Positions 45,612 to 54,740 are shown, counted from the stretch's first letter. The stretch is DNA of 64,000 bases from Dyadobacter crusticola DSM 16708 (GCF_000701505.1 NZ_KL370787.1:48432-112431), one strand, 5' to 3'. A program made the numbers and translations. Notes: generated from the letters alone by a model not told the origin.

Positions 45612-46415
45612 ATGAAGTTCGAGACAAGGACAATTTTATTACAGCCGGGAAAGCGTATTTACTTTTCATCCGATTACCACCTGGGTGTTCCTTCACCTGC
45701 CAGCAGCCGTGAGCGCGAGAAGCTGATCGTGAGCTGGCTTACCTCCATCGAGCGCGACGCACAGACTATCTTTCTTGTTGGCGACCTTTTCGACTTTTGG
45801 TTTGAATACAAAACGGTTGTTCCGAAAGGCTTTGTAAGGTTACTGGGAAAGCTGGCCGAGCTGTCGGACAAAGGCATTGAGCTTATCATATTTACAGGGA
45901 ACCATGATATGTGGATGTCGGGCTACCTTACTGATGAAATCGGAGCCTCCATTTACCGAAATCCTGTAAGCTTTGATTTTGTAAGCGAGGGAGAAACACA
46001 GAAAGCATTAGTAGGTCACGGCGATGGTTTGGGGCCGGGCGACAGTACTTACAAGTTCTTAAAACGCATATTTGAAAGTCCCTTTTTCCAGCTGATTTTT
46101 AGATTAACTCACCCGGATTTTGGGATTTGGATCGCTACTGCCTGGTCGCGGCGCAGCCGCCTGGCTAATGTCAATAAAGGAGAAGAGCGCTTTTTAGGGG
46201 AAAATAACGAGTGGCTTTTCCAATATTGCAAAGAAGTGGAGTCGAAACGCCCGCATCAGTACTACGTTTTTGGCCACCGGCACCTCACCCTGGATATGCG
46301 GGTAAATACCAACTCGCGCTACATTAATCTCGGCGAATGGGTTACGCAACAGCATTTTGCTGTATTCGATGGGTCTAATATGGAGTTAAAGAAATTTACC
46401 CGAGCTGCTGTTTAG
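45612..46415 (+). CDS. lpxH: UDP-2,3-diacylglucosamine diphosphatase (LpxH-like)
   Basis: The 267-residue metallophosphoesterase has DYHLG (Asp21, His23), GDLFDFW (Asp58), GNHDMW (Asn97-Asp99), GHGDGLGPGD and FGHRH. The pattern matches LpxH, which hydrolyses UDP-diacyl-GlcN to lipid X in lipid A synthesis. The ATG 45612 is preferred; the frame also opens 13 codons upstream at 45573. Its stop overlaps the convergent neighbour by 4 bases. Confidence 0.85.
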   Translation: MKFETRTILLQPGKRIYFSSDYHLGVPSPASSREREKLIVSWLTSIERDAQTIFLVGDLFDFWFEYKTVVPKGFVRLLGKLAELSDKGIELIIFTGNHDMWMSGYLTDEIGASIYRNPVSFDFVSEGETQKALVGHGDGLGPGDSTYKFLKRIFESPFFQLIFRLTHPDFGIWIATAWSRRSRLANVNKGEERFLGENNEWLFQYCKEVESKRPHQYYVFGHRHLTLDMRVNTNSRYINLGEWVTQQHFAVFDGSNMELKKFTRAAV

Positions 46416-47158
46416 TTGGCGCTGTTCTTCTTTTGAGTTTCAGTGTCGGAAGGAATAAAGTCCTGCTTTGTGATATTTTCTCTGGGTGCCGCATTCAGAT
46501 CTTTGCGCCAGTCTTTTTGCTTCAAATCTCCTTTTTTAACCGATTTGATAAAGTTGGCCCACGCAAACGGGTTCAGGAACGGGAACGTAGTTGCAAAGCC
46601 TTTACCTGCCGCAGACTCACGACCAAACATGAGCTGGTCCATTGAATAGCGATAGTTGGTCTGTGCATTATTGGGCACCTGGGCCGCCATTCTGTTGATA
46701 TAATCAGGATCGGTACTCTTCGCAAGCGCATCTCTGTCAGCCTGGTCAGGCAGCTTCAATTCCAGAAATGCTTTTTTGAACTCTTCTTCCGTAGAATACG
46801 GGTAAATCGTCACACCTGTAAGCGTTATTACATCTTCACGCAATGCTACAATCGCCGAATAAATGTCAGAGTTGTAGTTCCGTGGCACAATGTGGTATTG
46901 ATTTTTGTACCCAACATAGCCAAAAACAATGCTGTCGCCAGGGAATACTTTGATCGTAAATGATCCGTCGCTCCTGGACAATGTACCGCGTCCCGCATTA
47001 ACAATGAAGATTGTTGCGCCCGGGAGTATTTCGGTCTGCTTTCCACCGACTACCATACCGGAGAATGTAATGGCTTTTTGTTCACCCTGCGCAAATACCT
47101 CCCGGCCCGATACCAGCCCTGCGATCACCAACAGCAATATTAAAAAACTACGTTTCAT
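46412..47158 (-). CDS. Carboxypeptidase-regulatory-like domain protein, exported
   Basis: The 248-residue product has a signal peptide (cleavage near VFAQ, residue 25), then a CarboxypepD_reg-like domain: GMVVGGKQTEILPGATIFIVNAGRGTLSRSDGSFTIKVFPGDSIVFGYVGYKNQ, the beta-sandwich module found at the N-terminus of TonB receptors and similar surface proteins. The C-terminal 140 residues are helical and not recognised. An outer-membrane or periplasmic role is likely. Confidence 0.8.
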   Translation of the reverse strand: MKRSFLILLLVIAGLVSGREVFAQGEQKAITFSGMVVGGKQTEILPGATIFIVNAGRGTLSRSDGSFTIKVFPGDSIVFGYVGYKNQYHIVPRNYNSDIYSAIVALREDVITLTGVTIYPYSTEEEFKKAFLELKLPDQADRDALAKSTDPDYINRMAAQVPNNAQTNYRYSMDQLMFGRESAAGKGFATTFPFLNPFAWANFIKSVKKGDLKQKDWRKDLNAAPRENITKQDFIPSDTETQKKNSAN

Positions 47159-47327
47159 TCTTTCGAGGTTATACTTTCAGACCTGTTGTGCGAATATGCC
47201 GGTCTGCAAAAGTTTCATTTTCCAACTGATAGACCTTTTTATTTGAAGTGTGTGTAAAAATTCGTTCCTGATTAAAACGAGCTGCCGGGTTAAGGGATTG
47301 CCCGGTTACTTTATAAAGCGTCGATCG

Positions 47328-48161
47328 TCAGGAAAATAACTTTAAAAAAGTAACGATAAACGGCGCAGAGAGCAGCAGTCCGTCGAAACGGTCGAGAAAA
47401 CCTCCATGGCCGGGGATACTGCTGCCGGAGTCTTTAATGGCGATACTTCGTTTGAAAAGTGACTCAACCAGGTCGCCATAAGTGCCCAAAACAACTATAA
47501 TCGCCCCGATGCAGTACCATTTCCAGGGTTCGAAGGTACGGAAATAATGCCCCAAAGCAAATGCGATAACAGCGGCGAAAGCTGCACTTCCCATTGCTCC
47601 TTCCCAAGACTTTTTGGGGGAAATCCGTTCAAATAGCTTCCTTTTCCCAAATTTAGTCCCCGCGAAATACCCGCCAATGTCAGAGGCCCACAACAATAAC
47701 AGGCTTCCTAAAACAATCTCGTAATTATACCGTCCGCCGCGCATTGCCATTACGATTATGAGTGAAAAAGGCAGGGCTACATAAATGATCCCTAAAAAAG
47801 TGAAACCGATGTTTGTAAATGGTTTCAGATCATTTTTCTTGTATAGTTTGATAAAGAAGATCATTGACAGCAGCGGGCTGATGATGAAGTAATTTTCAAA
47901 CGGTACAATGTCCTGCTCTATCAAGTACGCAAGTAACATCATAACTGTGCCACAGAACGTACCATAATATGTAAGTGGCTGATTTCCATCCAGACCCAGC
48001 AGCTTGTAGAATTCGAGCTGGGTCAGCGAACTGATGGCGCAAAAAAGCAGGAGAAAGGTAAGTTCACTGTAAAGTATACAACCAATTATGACAATTACAC
48101 CGGCTAAGCCTGTTATAGTTCTTTGCTGTAAATTATTCAGATTGCTTAATTGCGTCTTCAT
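47328..48161 (-). CDS. cdsA: Phosphatidate cytidylyltransferase
   Basis: The 277-residue membrane enzyme makes CDP-diacylglycerol from phosphatidic acid and CTP. It has about seven helices and the signature SLFKRSIAIKDSGSSIPGHG followed by GFLDRFDGLL at the C-terminus, with SPKKSWEGA upstream. Its coding start overlaps the DUF2007 gene by 29 bases, so they are translationally linked. The order on the minus strand is CPBP protease, DUF2007, cdsA. Confidence 0.95.
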   Translation of the reverse strand: MKTQLSNLNNLQQRTITGLAGVIVIIGCILYSELTFLLLFCAISSLTQLEFYKLLGLDGNQPLTYYGTFCGTVMMLLAYLIEQDIVPFENYFIISPLLSMIFFIKLYKKNDLKPFTNIGFTFLGIIYVALPFSLIIVMAMRGGRYNYEIVLGSLLLLWASDIGGYFAGTKFGKRKLFERISPKKSWEGAMGSAAFAAVIAFALGHYFRTFEPWKWYCIGAIIVVLGTYGDLVESLFKRSIAIKDSGSSIPGHGGFLDRFDGLLLSAPFIVTFLKLFS

Positions 48162-48354
48162 TCATTAATATCGTTTGGGCCCTGGCTATATCACTGGCAG
48201 GAACGTGTACTTCGCACATTCCGAAGATCGGATAACTGCTATCCTTTCTATTGACAATAACCGCCGGAATTCCATTTTGCTCGAATATCTCTCTTGCTAT
48301 CTCAGCCCGGATCATTTGTGAGCTCTGATATGCTTTTATCCAATTTTCATCCAT
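48133..48354 (-). CDS. DUF2007 domain protein (short)
   Basis: The 73-residue protein matches DUF2007: a helix WIKAYQSSQMIRAEIAREIFEQNGIPAVIVNRKDSSYPIFG and VEVHVPASDIARAQTILM. These are thought to be signal-binding or protease-related domains. The gene is 15 bases after the CPBP gene and overlaps cdsA, so it is part of one operon. Confidence 0.85.
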   Translation of the reverse strand: MDENWIKAYQSSQMIRAEIAREIFEQNGIPAVIVNRKDSSYPIFGMCEVHVPASDIARAQTILMNEDAIKQSE

Positions 48355-48369
48355 TTTTCTGAAATATAG

Positions 48370-49338
48370 TTAAAATTCTCCCCTTCGTCCTGAACCTTGC
48401 TCCGTCACACTAACCTGCCTGATAAACCTGAGAATGCCTGCAGACATAAAAAGCGAAACTGTAATCAGCACCAGCGGCATGGACTTGGTTTCTTCAATGT
48501 TTACATCAATCATGCCCAGGTTGTGCAGGTACATCATGACCAGCACAAATCCATTATTCACAAAGTGCGCGAGTACTGCTACCCAGAAATTACCTGTCCA
48601 ATAAAAAAGATACCCGAACAATGCGCCGAGCATCATTCTTGGTAAAAATCCATAAAACTGAAAATGAATTGCACTGAAAATAGCGGCCGAAATCCAGATC
48701 GCAGCGTGCGGATTGCTAGTTGCTTTCAGCAGCTTTGTTTGTATTACACCACGAAATAGTGCCTCCTCTCCCACGGCAGGCAAGAGGGTTACCACAAACA
48801 ATGCAATTAACAGCTGACTGAATGTTTTATAATTTGTTAAAAAGGCGGTCATCACCGAAAGCTGGTCCTCCTTTTGGCGCATCCATATTTCGAGTCCGGA
48901 CAATGCATCCGGCAAATTCATGGCTGCATTCCATTCAATGAACTTACTATTGAGGGGAATGAATACGAGTACCAGCAAGAAAGCGAGCAACCAGATTACT
49001 GGCGACGGATGCTGCCGCGTATTCACCTCCCGGATTGGTTTCTTATCTATATAAATCCAGAAAAGTACCGAAGGCAGCAGGTAGGAGAAGAAATGCACGG
49101 TTCCCTGCAAAACCATTAATGCGTACCAGCCGTTCTGAACTTTGGCAGGAGTAGTGATCAGCTGATTAAGGAGCACAGTCACGCCAACCTGATCGGAAGA
49201 GAAAAACAGCGCCAGGATCACCACGGCCAGGATATTCCCCACGGCCATTCCGATGAGCACAAAACCGGTCAAAACCAATAAACTGCCCCACACAGTAGGT
49301 GCCCGGGAAACCACCAGATCCTGATTACTATTTTGCAT
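48370..49338 (-). CDS. CPBP family intramembrane metalloprotease
   Basis: The 322-residue protein has about eight helices. The family motif is EEALFRG with Glu191, Glu192 and Arg196, a second-motif His225 (SAIHFQFYG) and AHFVNNG with His258, together the metal site of the CAAX/Abi group. It cleaves an unknown substrate in the membrane. It heads the operon with DUF2007 and cdsA. Confidence 0.9.
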   Translation of the reverse strand: MQNSNQDLVVSRAPTVWGSLLVLTGFVLIGMAVGNILAVVILALFFSSDQVGVTVLLNQLITTPAKVQNGWYALMVLQGTVHFFSYLLPSVLFWIYIDKKPIREVNTRQHPSPVIWLLAFLLVLVFIPLNSKFIEWNAAMNLPDALSGLEIWMRQKEDQLSVMTAFLTNYKTFSQLLIALFVVTLLPAVGEEALFRGVIQTKLLKATSNPHAAIWISAAIFSAIHFQFYGFLPRMMLGALFGYLFYWTGNFWVAVLAHFVNNGFVLVMMYLHNLGMIDVNIEETKSMPLVLITVSLFMSAGILRFIRQVSVTEQGSGRRGEF

Positions 49339-49447
49339 AATTGGTGTAAATTTACAGTTTATTATGAATTTAAAAATAAAGGCTTAACAAACAAGAGGGT
49401 TTAAACTGTTAAGTAAAATCGCTGATTTAAACGGCAATCAAAGAGAA

Positions 49448-50437
49448 ATGGTCAAGATAGGAAACATAGAACTGAGCGATTTCCCATTGCTTCTGGCACC
49501 CATGGAAGATGTGAGCGATCCTCCTTTCAGGGCAGTGTGCAAGGAAAATGGGGCTGATCTGATGTATACAGAATTTGTATCGTCGGAAGGTCTGATCCGC
49601 GATGCAGCAAAAAGCGTGCAGAAGCTTGATATATTTGAATATGAGCGCCCGGTTGGCATTCAGCTCTTCGGCAGCGACGTGGAAACAATGGGTTCCTGCG
49701 CCGAAATCGCCTCCCGCGTAAATCCCGATCTGATCGATATCAATTATGGCTGTCCGGTAAAGAATGTAGCCTGCCGCGGTGCCGGCGCTGCATTGTTACA
49801 GGATGTTCCCAAGATGGTTAGGATGACCGAAGCTGTGATCAAATCAACGCATTTGCCGGTCACTGTAAAAACCAGACTGGGCTGGGATGAAAATACCAAG
49901 AATGTGCAGGAAGTAGCAGAAAGGTTGCAGGATATCGGCATTCAAGCATTGTCGGTTCACGGCCGCACGCGCGTCCAGATGTACAAAGGCGAAGCGGATT
50001 GGTCACTGATCGCCAAAATCAAGGAAAACCCGCGCATAACAATCCCAATTTTCGGTAATGGCGATGTGGATACTCCTGAAAAGGCTGTTGAATATAAAAA
50101 CCGCTTCGGTGTCGACGGGATTATGATCGGCCGCGCAACAATTGGAAATCCCTGGATCTTTAACGAGATCAAACATTATATGAAAACAGGTGAAAAGCTG
50201 GCGCCTCCAACAATGGAGCAGCGGGTCGATGTTTGCCGTCGTCACCTAGAGTTTTCAATACGCTGGAAAGGACCTGTGGCAGGTGTATTTGAAATGCGTC
50301 GTCACTATACCAACTATTTCAAAGGTTTGGATCATTTCAAGCCGTACCGAATGCGGTTGGTGGAGGCAATGACTTTTGATGAACTTGATTTTATACTGAA
50401 AGAAATTGCTAACGATTACAGCGTGATGGTATGCTAA
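49448..50437 (+). CDS. dus: tRNA-dihydrouridine synthase
   Basis: The 329-residue flavoprotein reduces uridines of tRNA. APMEDVSDPPFRAVCKENGADLMYTEFVSSEGL (residues 17-49) and INYGCPVKNVACRGAGAALLQD (near residue 99) bind FMN and substrate, with the catalytic Cys in the NYGCPVK block. VHGRTRVQMYKGEADW is also typical. The subtype is most like DusB. Its stop overlaps the biotin carrier start by 7 bases. Confidence 0.93.
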   Translation: MVKIGNIELSDFPLLLAPMEDVSDPPFRAVCKENGADLMYTEFVSSEGLIRDAAKSVQKLDIFEYERPVGIQLFGSDVETMGSCAEIASRVNPDLIDINYGCPVKNVACRGAGAALLQDVPKMVRMTEAVIKSTHLPVTVKTRLGWDENTKNVQEVAERLQDIGIQALSVHGRTRVQMYKGEADWSLIAKIKENPRITIPIFGNGDVDTPEKAVEYKNRFGVDGIMIGRATIGNPWIFNEIKHYMKTGEKLAPPTMEQRVDVCRRHLEFSIRWKGPVAGVFEMRRHYTNYFKGLDHFKPYRMRLVEAMTFDELDFILKEIANDYSVMVC

Positions 50438-50967
50438 AAGTCTCGGTTGCCAACAAATCTTCAAATGGAAATACCTCAGATACCGGCGAAAACAGGTCGA
50501 TAGCAATTGACAAAACCGGTGATAACTGGCTGATCGGCGACGAGCTTTTCGACGGAGATATCGTCTCCATTGCTGAAAATCGTTTTCATATTCTCTGGAA
50601 AAGCAAATCTTACAACGTAGAGGTTCTCGAAAGGAATGCAGCGGATAAGTCAGCGCGACTGCTGGTCAACGGCGTCGAATATGTTACGTCCGCCAAAGAC
50701 CGGCTAGATCTGCTTCTGGAAGGAATGGGTCTTCAAAACGCGGCTTCTCAAAAAATCAACAACGTGAAAGCGCCTATGCCGGGGTTGATTCAATCCGTTT
50801 CGGTAGCCGAAGGGGACCAGATCAGCAAGGGTGACCACCTGCTCGTGCTGGTCGCGATGAAAATGGAAAATGTGATCAAATCATCCGGAAACGGCACAAT
50901 CAAGTCATTGAAAGTAGCACCCGGGGAAATAGTTGAAAAAAACCAGGTATTATTGGAGTTTCAATAA
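50431..50967 (+). CDS. Biotin carboxyl carrier protein (biotinyl domain)
   Basis: The 178-residue protein ends in a biotinyl domain: VKAPMPGLIQSVSVAEGDQISKGDHLLVLVAMKMENVIKSSG, with Lys144 in VAMKMEN as the biotin site. The usual motif is EAMKM, so the preceding residue is Val here. The N-terminal 110 residues are not recognised. The gene overlaps dus, and the carboxylase beta subunit at 27156 is a possible partner. A biotin carboxylase gene is not in the window. Confidence 0.85.
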   Translation: MLKVSVANKSSNGNTSDTGENRSIAIDKTGDNWLIGDELFDGDIVSIAENRFHILWKSKSYNVEVLERNAADKSARLLVNGVEYVTSAKDRLDLLLEGMGLQNAASQKINNVKAPMPGLIQSVSVAEGDQISKGDHLLVLVAMKMENVIKSSGNGTIKSLKVAPGEIVEKNQVLLEFQ

Positions 50968-50972
50968 ATTAC

Positions 50973-51004
50973 TTGGTATTCTGAACTCAGTCCGCTTATT
51001 TTTA
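50973..51004 (+). promoter_or_regulatory. Probable promoter of pyrH-frr
   Basis: TTG (50973-50975) and TATTTTTA (50997-51004), one base off TAnnTTTG, are separated by 21 bases. The box is about 25 bases upstream of the pyrH start. Confidence 0.4.
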
Positions 51005-51029
51005 CGATCGAAAACACCGATATCATACC

Positions 51030-51749
51030 ATGCCCGAACCAAAATACAAACGTTTATTACTTAAACTAAGCGGTGAAGCGCTTAATGGTGGCGATAAGGC
51101 CCAGGTGATTGATTTCAACATTCTGGACAATTACGCAAATGAAATTAAAAGAATTGCTGATGTCGGAGTTCAGATCGCGATTGTAATCGGGGGTGGAAAT
51201 ATTTTCCGCGGTGCCTCTGTCGAAAAGTCCGGAATTGACCGGGTACAGGGCGATCACATGGGTATGCTGGCCACCGTTATCAACGGGATGGCGATCCAAA
51301 GCTCACTTGAAAAACACGGTATCCACACGCGGTTGATGTCAGCCATTAAAATGGAGCAGGTTTGTGAACCTTTGATCCGCCGGCGCGCAATCCGCCACCT
51401 TGAAAAAGGCCGGGTGGTTATCTTCGGCGCAGGAACGGGTAACCCTTACTTTACAACAGACACTACTGCTGGTCTACGCGCGATTGAGTCCGAATCAGAA
51501 GTGGTATTAAAAGGAACCCGCGTAGACGGTGTATATACAGCAGATCCTGAAAAAGACCCTCTTGCCGTAAAATACTCAACACTGAGTTTTGACGAGGCGC
51601 TGGCCAAAAACCTCAAAATAATGGACCTTACAGCTTTCACACTTTGTAAGGAAAACAACCTGCCTATTATTGTTTTTGACATGAACAAACCCGGCAACCT
51701 GTACGATCTGGTAATGGGAGAAGAGGTAGGAACGCTTATATCCAACTAG
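51030..51749 (+). CDS. pyrH: UMP kinase
   Basis: The 239-residue enzyme phosphorylates UMP. It has the amino-acid kinase opening KRLLLKLSGEALNG, IVIGGGNIFRGASVEKSGIDRVQGDHMGMLATVINGMA, and the VVIFGAGTGNPYFTTDTTAGLRAIE and VDGVYTADPEKDP segments. It is 24 bases upstream of frr, a very common pairing in bacteria. Confidence 0.96.
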   Translation: MPEPKYKRLLLKLSGEALNGGDKAQVIDFNILDNYANEIKRIADVGVQIAIVIGGGNIFRGASVEKSGIDRVQGDHMGMLATVINGMAIQSSLEKHGIHTRLMSAIKMEQVCEPLIRRRAIRHLEKGRVVIFGAGTGNPYFTTDTTAGLRAIESESEVVLKGTRVDGVYTADPEKDPLAVKYSTLSFDEALAKNLKIMDLTAFTLCKENNLPIIVFDMNKPGNLYDLVMGEEVGTLISN

Positions 51750-51773
51750 CTGAACCGCATATTTTTAAAACCA

Positions 51774-52334
51774 ATGGAAGAAATAGAATTATATCTTGAC
51801 GACGCCAAGGACACCATGGAAGGCGCTATCAAACACCTCATTATCGAGTTGGGTAAAATACGCGCCGGAAAAGCATCGCCGCAAATGCTGGAAGGCCTTC
51901 AAATCGAATATTACGGTTCAATGACTCCTTTGCAGAATGTGGCTACCATCAACACCCCGGATGCACGGACCATTGCGATCCGTCCATTTGAAAAGAAGAT
52001 CATTAATGAAATCGAAAAGGCTATCCGTAATGGTAACCTGGGATTTGCGCCTTCAAACGATGGTGAAATGATCCGGATTTCGGTACCGCCCCTGAATGAG
52101 GAACGCAGGAGAGAGCTGGTGAAACGTGCCAAAAACGAGATCGAAACAGCCAAGATCAACATCCGCAATATCCGCCAGGATGCAAACAACTCTTTAAGAA
52201 AGCTAACGAAAGAGGGTGTGGCAGAGGATTTGGTTAAAATCAGCGAGGACCGCGTGCAAAAGCTGACTGACAGCTACATTTCAAAGGTAGATCAGATCCT
52301 CAATGCCAAGGAAAAAGAGATTATGGAGGTGTAG
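51774..52334 (+). CDS. frr: Ribosome recycling factor
   Basis: The 186-residue protein releases ribosomes after termination with EF-G. It has the family pattern IRAGKASPQMLEGLQIEYYGSMTPLQNVATINTPDARTI, IEKAIRNGNLGFAPSNDGEMIRISVPPLNEERR and the long helical end RDAN-NSLRKLTKEG. It is cotranscribed with pyrH and is followed by a 24-base-pair terminator. Confidence 0.97.
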   Translation: MEEIELYLDDAKDTMEGAIKHLIIELGKIRAGKASPQMLEGLQIEYYGSMTPLQNVATINTPDARTIAIRPFEKKIINEIEKAIRNGNLGFAPSNDGEMIRISVPPLNEERRRELVKRAKNEIETAKINIRNIRQDANNSLRKLTKEGVAEDLVKISEDRVQKLTDSYISKVDQILNAKEKEIMEV

Positions 52335-52345
52335 GTTATACACTG

Positions 52346-52398
52346 ATAGATAACAATGAAAAAGCCCGCGTTAAGCGGGCTTTTTCATTGTTATCTAT
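52346..52398. terminator. Perfect 24-base-pair bidirectional terminator
   Basis: The arms 52346-52369 and 52375-52398 are exact complements with a 5-base loop. The plus-strand stem includes GCCCGC and T-rich GGGCTTTTTC. The stop codon of uxs (52395-52397) lies in the right arm. Confidence 0.9.
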
Positions 52399-53387
52399 TT
52401 CGTAGCGCTGAATCCTTCAAATCCTCGGTGATTTGCTTCCTCGTAAAGCCGCTCGGTGGGCAGATTGCGGAAGTAATCGTAAGTGATGCGAAGTCCTTCT
52501 TCGCGGGAAACCTTCGGCTCCCAGCCTAGTATCTCTTTCGCTTTGGTAATATCAGGCTGACGTTGTTTCGGATCATCCTGTGGAAGTGGCTTGTAAACCA
52601 CTTTCTGGTCAGTTCCGGTAAGCTTGATGATTTCCTCAGCAAACTGGCCGATAGTGATCTCGCCAGGGTTACCAATGTTCACAGGCAGTGAGTAATCGCT
52701 CATCAAAAGGCGGTAAATACCTTCTACCAGGTCGTCAACGTAGCAGAATGACCGGGTTTGTGTTCCGTCACCGAAGACGGTGATATCCTCGCCGCGGAGT
52801 GCCTGACCAATAAATGCTGGCAATACACGTCCGTCATTCAATCGCATTCTCGGACCATAAGTATTGAAAATCCTGACAATTCTGGTTTCAAGCTCGTGGT
52901 AGCGGTGGTAAGCCATTGTAATTGCTTCCTGATACCTCTTTGCTTCGTCGTAGCAACCTCTCGGACCAATCGGGTTTACGTGTCCCCAATAATCTTCGGT
53001 TTGCGGGTGTACGAGCGGGTCACCATATACTTCCGAGGTGGAAGCGATAATGAAACGCGCTTTTTTCACGCGGGCAAGCCCAAGCAGGTTGTGCGTACCC
53101 ATTGCACCTACTTTCAGCGTCTGGATTGGAATTTTCAGGTAATCAATCGGGCTTGCGGGTGAGGCGAAGTGCATAATGTAGTCCAGCTCGCCAGGAATAT
53201 GGACAAACTTGGTTACATCATGGTGGTTGAATTCGAAGTTCGGATTGGGCATTAAATGCTCAATATTCCGCATATCGCCTGTAATCAGGTTATCCATACC
53301 GATCACATACATTCCCTCCTTTAAAAACCGTTCACAGAGATGTGAGCCCAAAAAACCTGCGGCCCCGGTGATTAATACACGTTTCAT
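52395..53387 (-). CDS. uxs: UDP-glucuronate decarboxylase
   Basis: The 330-residue SDR converts UDP-glucuronate to UDP-xylose. It has ITGAAGFLGSHLCERFL (residues 6-22), the catalytic Tyr146 and Lys150 in CYDEAKRYQEA, ASTSEVYGDPLVHPQTEDYWGHVNPIGPRG and RIFNTYGPRM. Start is ATG 53387 rather than the TTG at 53393. It lies 36 bases after ugd and the two form a UDP-xylose route. The terminator overlaps its stop. Confidence 0.94.
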   Translation of the reverse strand: MKRVLITGAAGFLGSHLCERFLKEGMYVIGMDNLITGDMRNIEHLMPNPNFEFNHHDVTKFVHIPGELDYIMHFASPASPIDYLKIPIQTLKVGAMGTHNLLGLARVKKARFIIASTSEVYGDPLVHPQTEDYWGHVNPIGPRGCYDEAKRYQEAITMAYHRYHELETRIVRIFNTYGPRMRLNDGRVLPAFIGQALRGEDITVFGDGTQTRSFCYVDDLVEGIYRLLMSDYSLPVNIGNPGEITIGQFAEEIIKLTGTDQKVVYKPLPQDDPKQRQPDITKAKEILGWEPKVSREEGLRITYDYFRNLPTERLYEEANHRGFEGFSATK

Positions 53388-53423
53388 TAACAATGAGATA
53401 AGTTAGATTAAAATACTTCTGGA

Positions 53424-54740
53424 TCAGGCTGGAACTACCTTTTCGCGACCGATGCTGTAATAGGTATACCCGTTTTCACGCATTTGATCCAACTCGTAAA
53501 GGTTTCTTCCGTCGAAAATTACCCGATTTTTCAACAACTTACCCATTTTCTCAAATTCAGGTGTACGGAATTGCGGCCATTCTGTGAAAATCACGAGTGC
53601 ATCTGCATCATCAAGCGCGGCATAAGGTGTGTGGCAGAAAGTTATTTTGTCGCCCAAAATACCTTTTACATTGTTCATTGCCTCCGGATCGTAAACAGTT
53701 ACATTCGCACCTGCTTCAAGGAATGCCTCAATGTTTTCAAGCGCCGGTGCTTCACGGATATCATCTGTGTATGGTTTAAAAGCCAATCCCCAGACTGCAA
53801 TCGTTTTCCCTTTCAGGTCACCATTGAAATAATTCTCGATCATCGGAAGCAGCTTCTTCTTCTGGTCGTCGTTTACTTCCATTACCGATTTCAGGATGCG
53901 GAAGTCGTAGTTGAAGTCTTTCGAAGTTTTAGCAAGCGCCTGTACATCTTTCGGGAAACAGCTTCCGCCGTATCCGATACCTGCGAAAAGAAAACGCTTT
54001 CCAATGCGGCTGTCAGTACCGATACCACGACGGATATCATCCACGTTCGCACCTACTTTCTCGCAAAGGTTGGCAATCTCATTCATAAAGGTAATTTTCA
54101 TTGCCAGGAATGAGTTAGCCGCGTATTTGGTCATCTCGGCCGAGCGCTCATCCATAAAGATTACCGGGTTGCCTTGTCTTACCAATGGAGCGTATAGTTT
54201 CTCCATAACCTTTTTGGCTTTATCAGAAGTGGTACCAACCACTACGCGATCCGGTTTCATGAAATCTTCAACCGCCACACCTTCTCTCAAAAATTCAGGA
54301 TTGGATACTACGTCGAAATCAATTTTAGCATTCTTTGCAATCGCTGTTCTCACTTTTTCAGCGGTGCCAACAGGAACTGTGCTTTTGTCAACGATTACTG
54401 CATATTGTTCGAGGATCGGACCAAGATCGTCAGCAACTTTCAGGATATACTTCAAGTCAGCAGATCCGTCTTCGCCCGGAGGTGTTGGCAAAGCAAGGAA
54501 TATAACTTGCGCACCTTTAATACCTTCGGCAAGGTTAGTCGTAAATAGCAAACGGCCTTCTGCGACATTGCGGTCGAAAAGTACGTCAAGTCCTGGCTCA
54601 TAAATGGGAATCTCGCCCTTTTGCAACCGTTCTACTTTTTTAACGTCGATGTCAACACAAGTCACTTGGTTGCCTGTTTCGGCGAAGCAGGTACCCGTAA
54701 CCAAACCAACATAACCTGTTCCTACAACTGCGATTTTCAT
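53424..54740 (-). CDS. ugd: UDP-glucose 6-dehydrogenase
   Basis: The 438-residue enzyme oxidises UDP-glucose to UDP-glucuronate with NAD. It has GTGYVGLVTGTCFA (residues 7-20), Cys261 in GYGGSCFPKDVQALA, VDKSTVPVGTAEKVR and the C-terminal KPYTDDIREAPAL segment. It feeds the uxs enzyme. The gene is divergent from an acyl-CoA dehydrogenase, with a 210-base gap that contains a palindrome at 54823-54834. Confidence 0.96.
   Translation of the reverse strand: MKIAVVGTGYVGLVTGTCFAETGNQVTCVDIDVKKVERLQKGEIPIYEPGLDVLFDRNVAEGRLLFTTNLAEGIKGAQVIFLALPTPPGEDGSADLKYILKVADDLGPILEQYAVIVDKSTVPVGTAEKVRTAIAKNAKIDFDVVSNPEFLREGVAVEDFMKPDRVVVGTTSDKAKKVMEKLYAPLVRQGNPVIFMDERSAEMTKYAANSFLAMKITFMNEIANLCEKVGANVDDIRRGIGTDSRIGKRFLFAGIGYGGSCFPKDVQALAKTSKDFNYDFRILKSVMEVNDDQKKKLLPMIENYFNGDLKGKTIAVWGLAFKPYTDDIREAPALENIEAFLEAGANVTVYDPEAMNNVKGILGDKITFCHTPYAALDDADALVIFTEWPQFRTPEFEKMGKLLKNRVIFDGRNLYELDQMRENGYTYYSIGREKVVPA

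Noticed and set aside
47285..47305. CCGGG/CCCGG hairpin after cdsA
   Set aside because: A 5-base-pair stem with a weak T tract is not enough to call a terminator.
53911..54603. 230-residue frame opposite ugd
   Set aside because: It reads through conserved ugd codons and appears as an antisense shadow.
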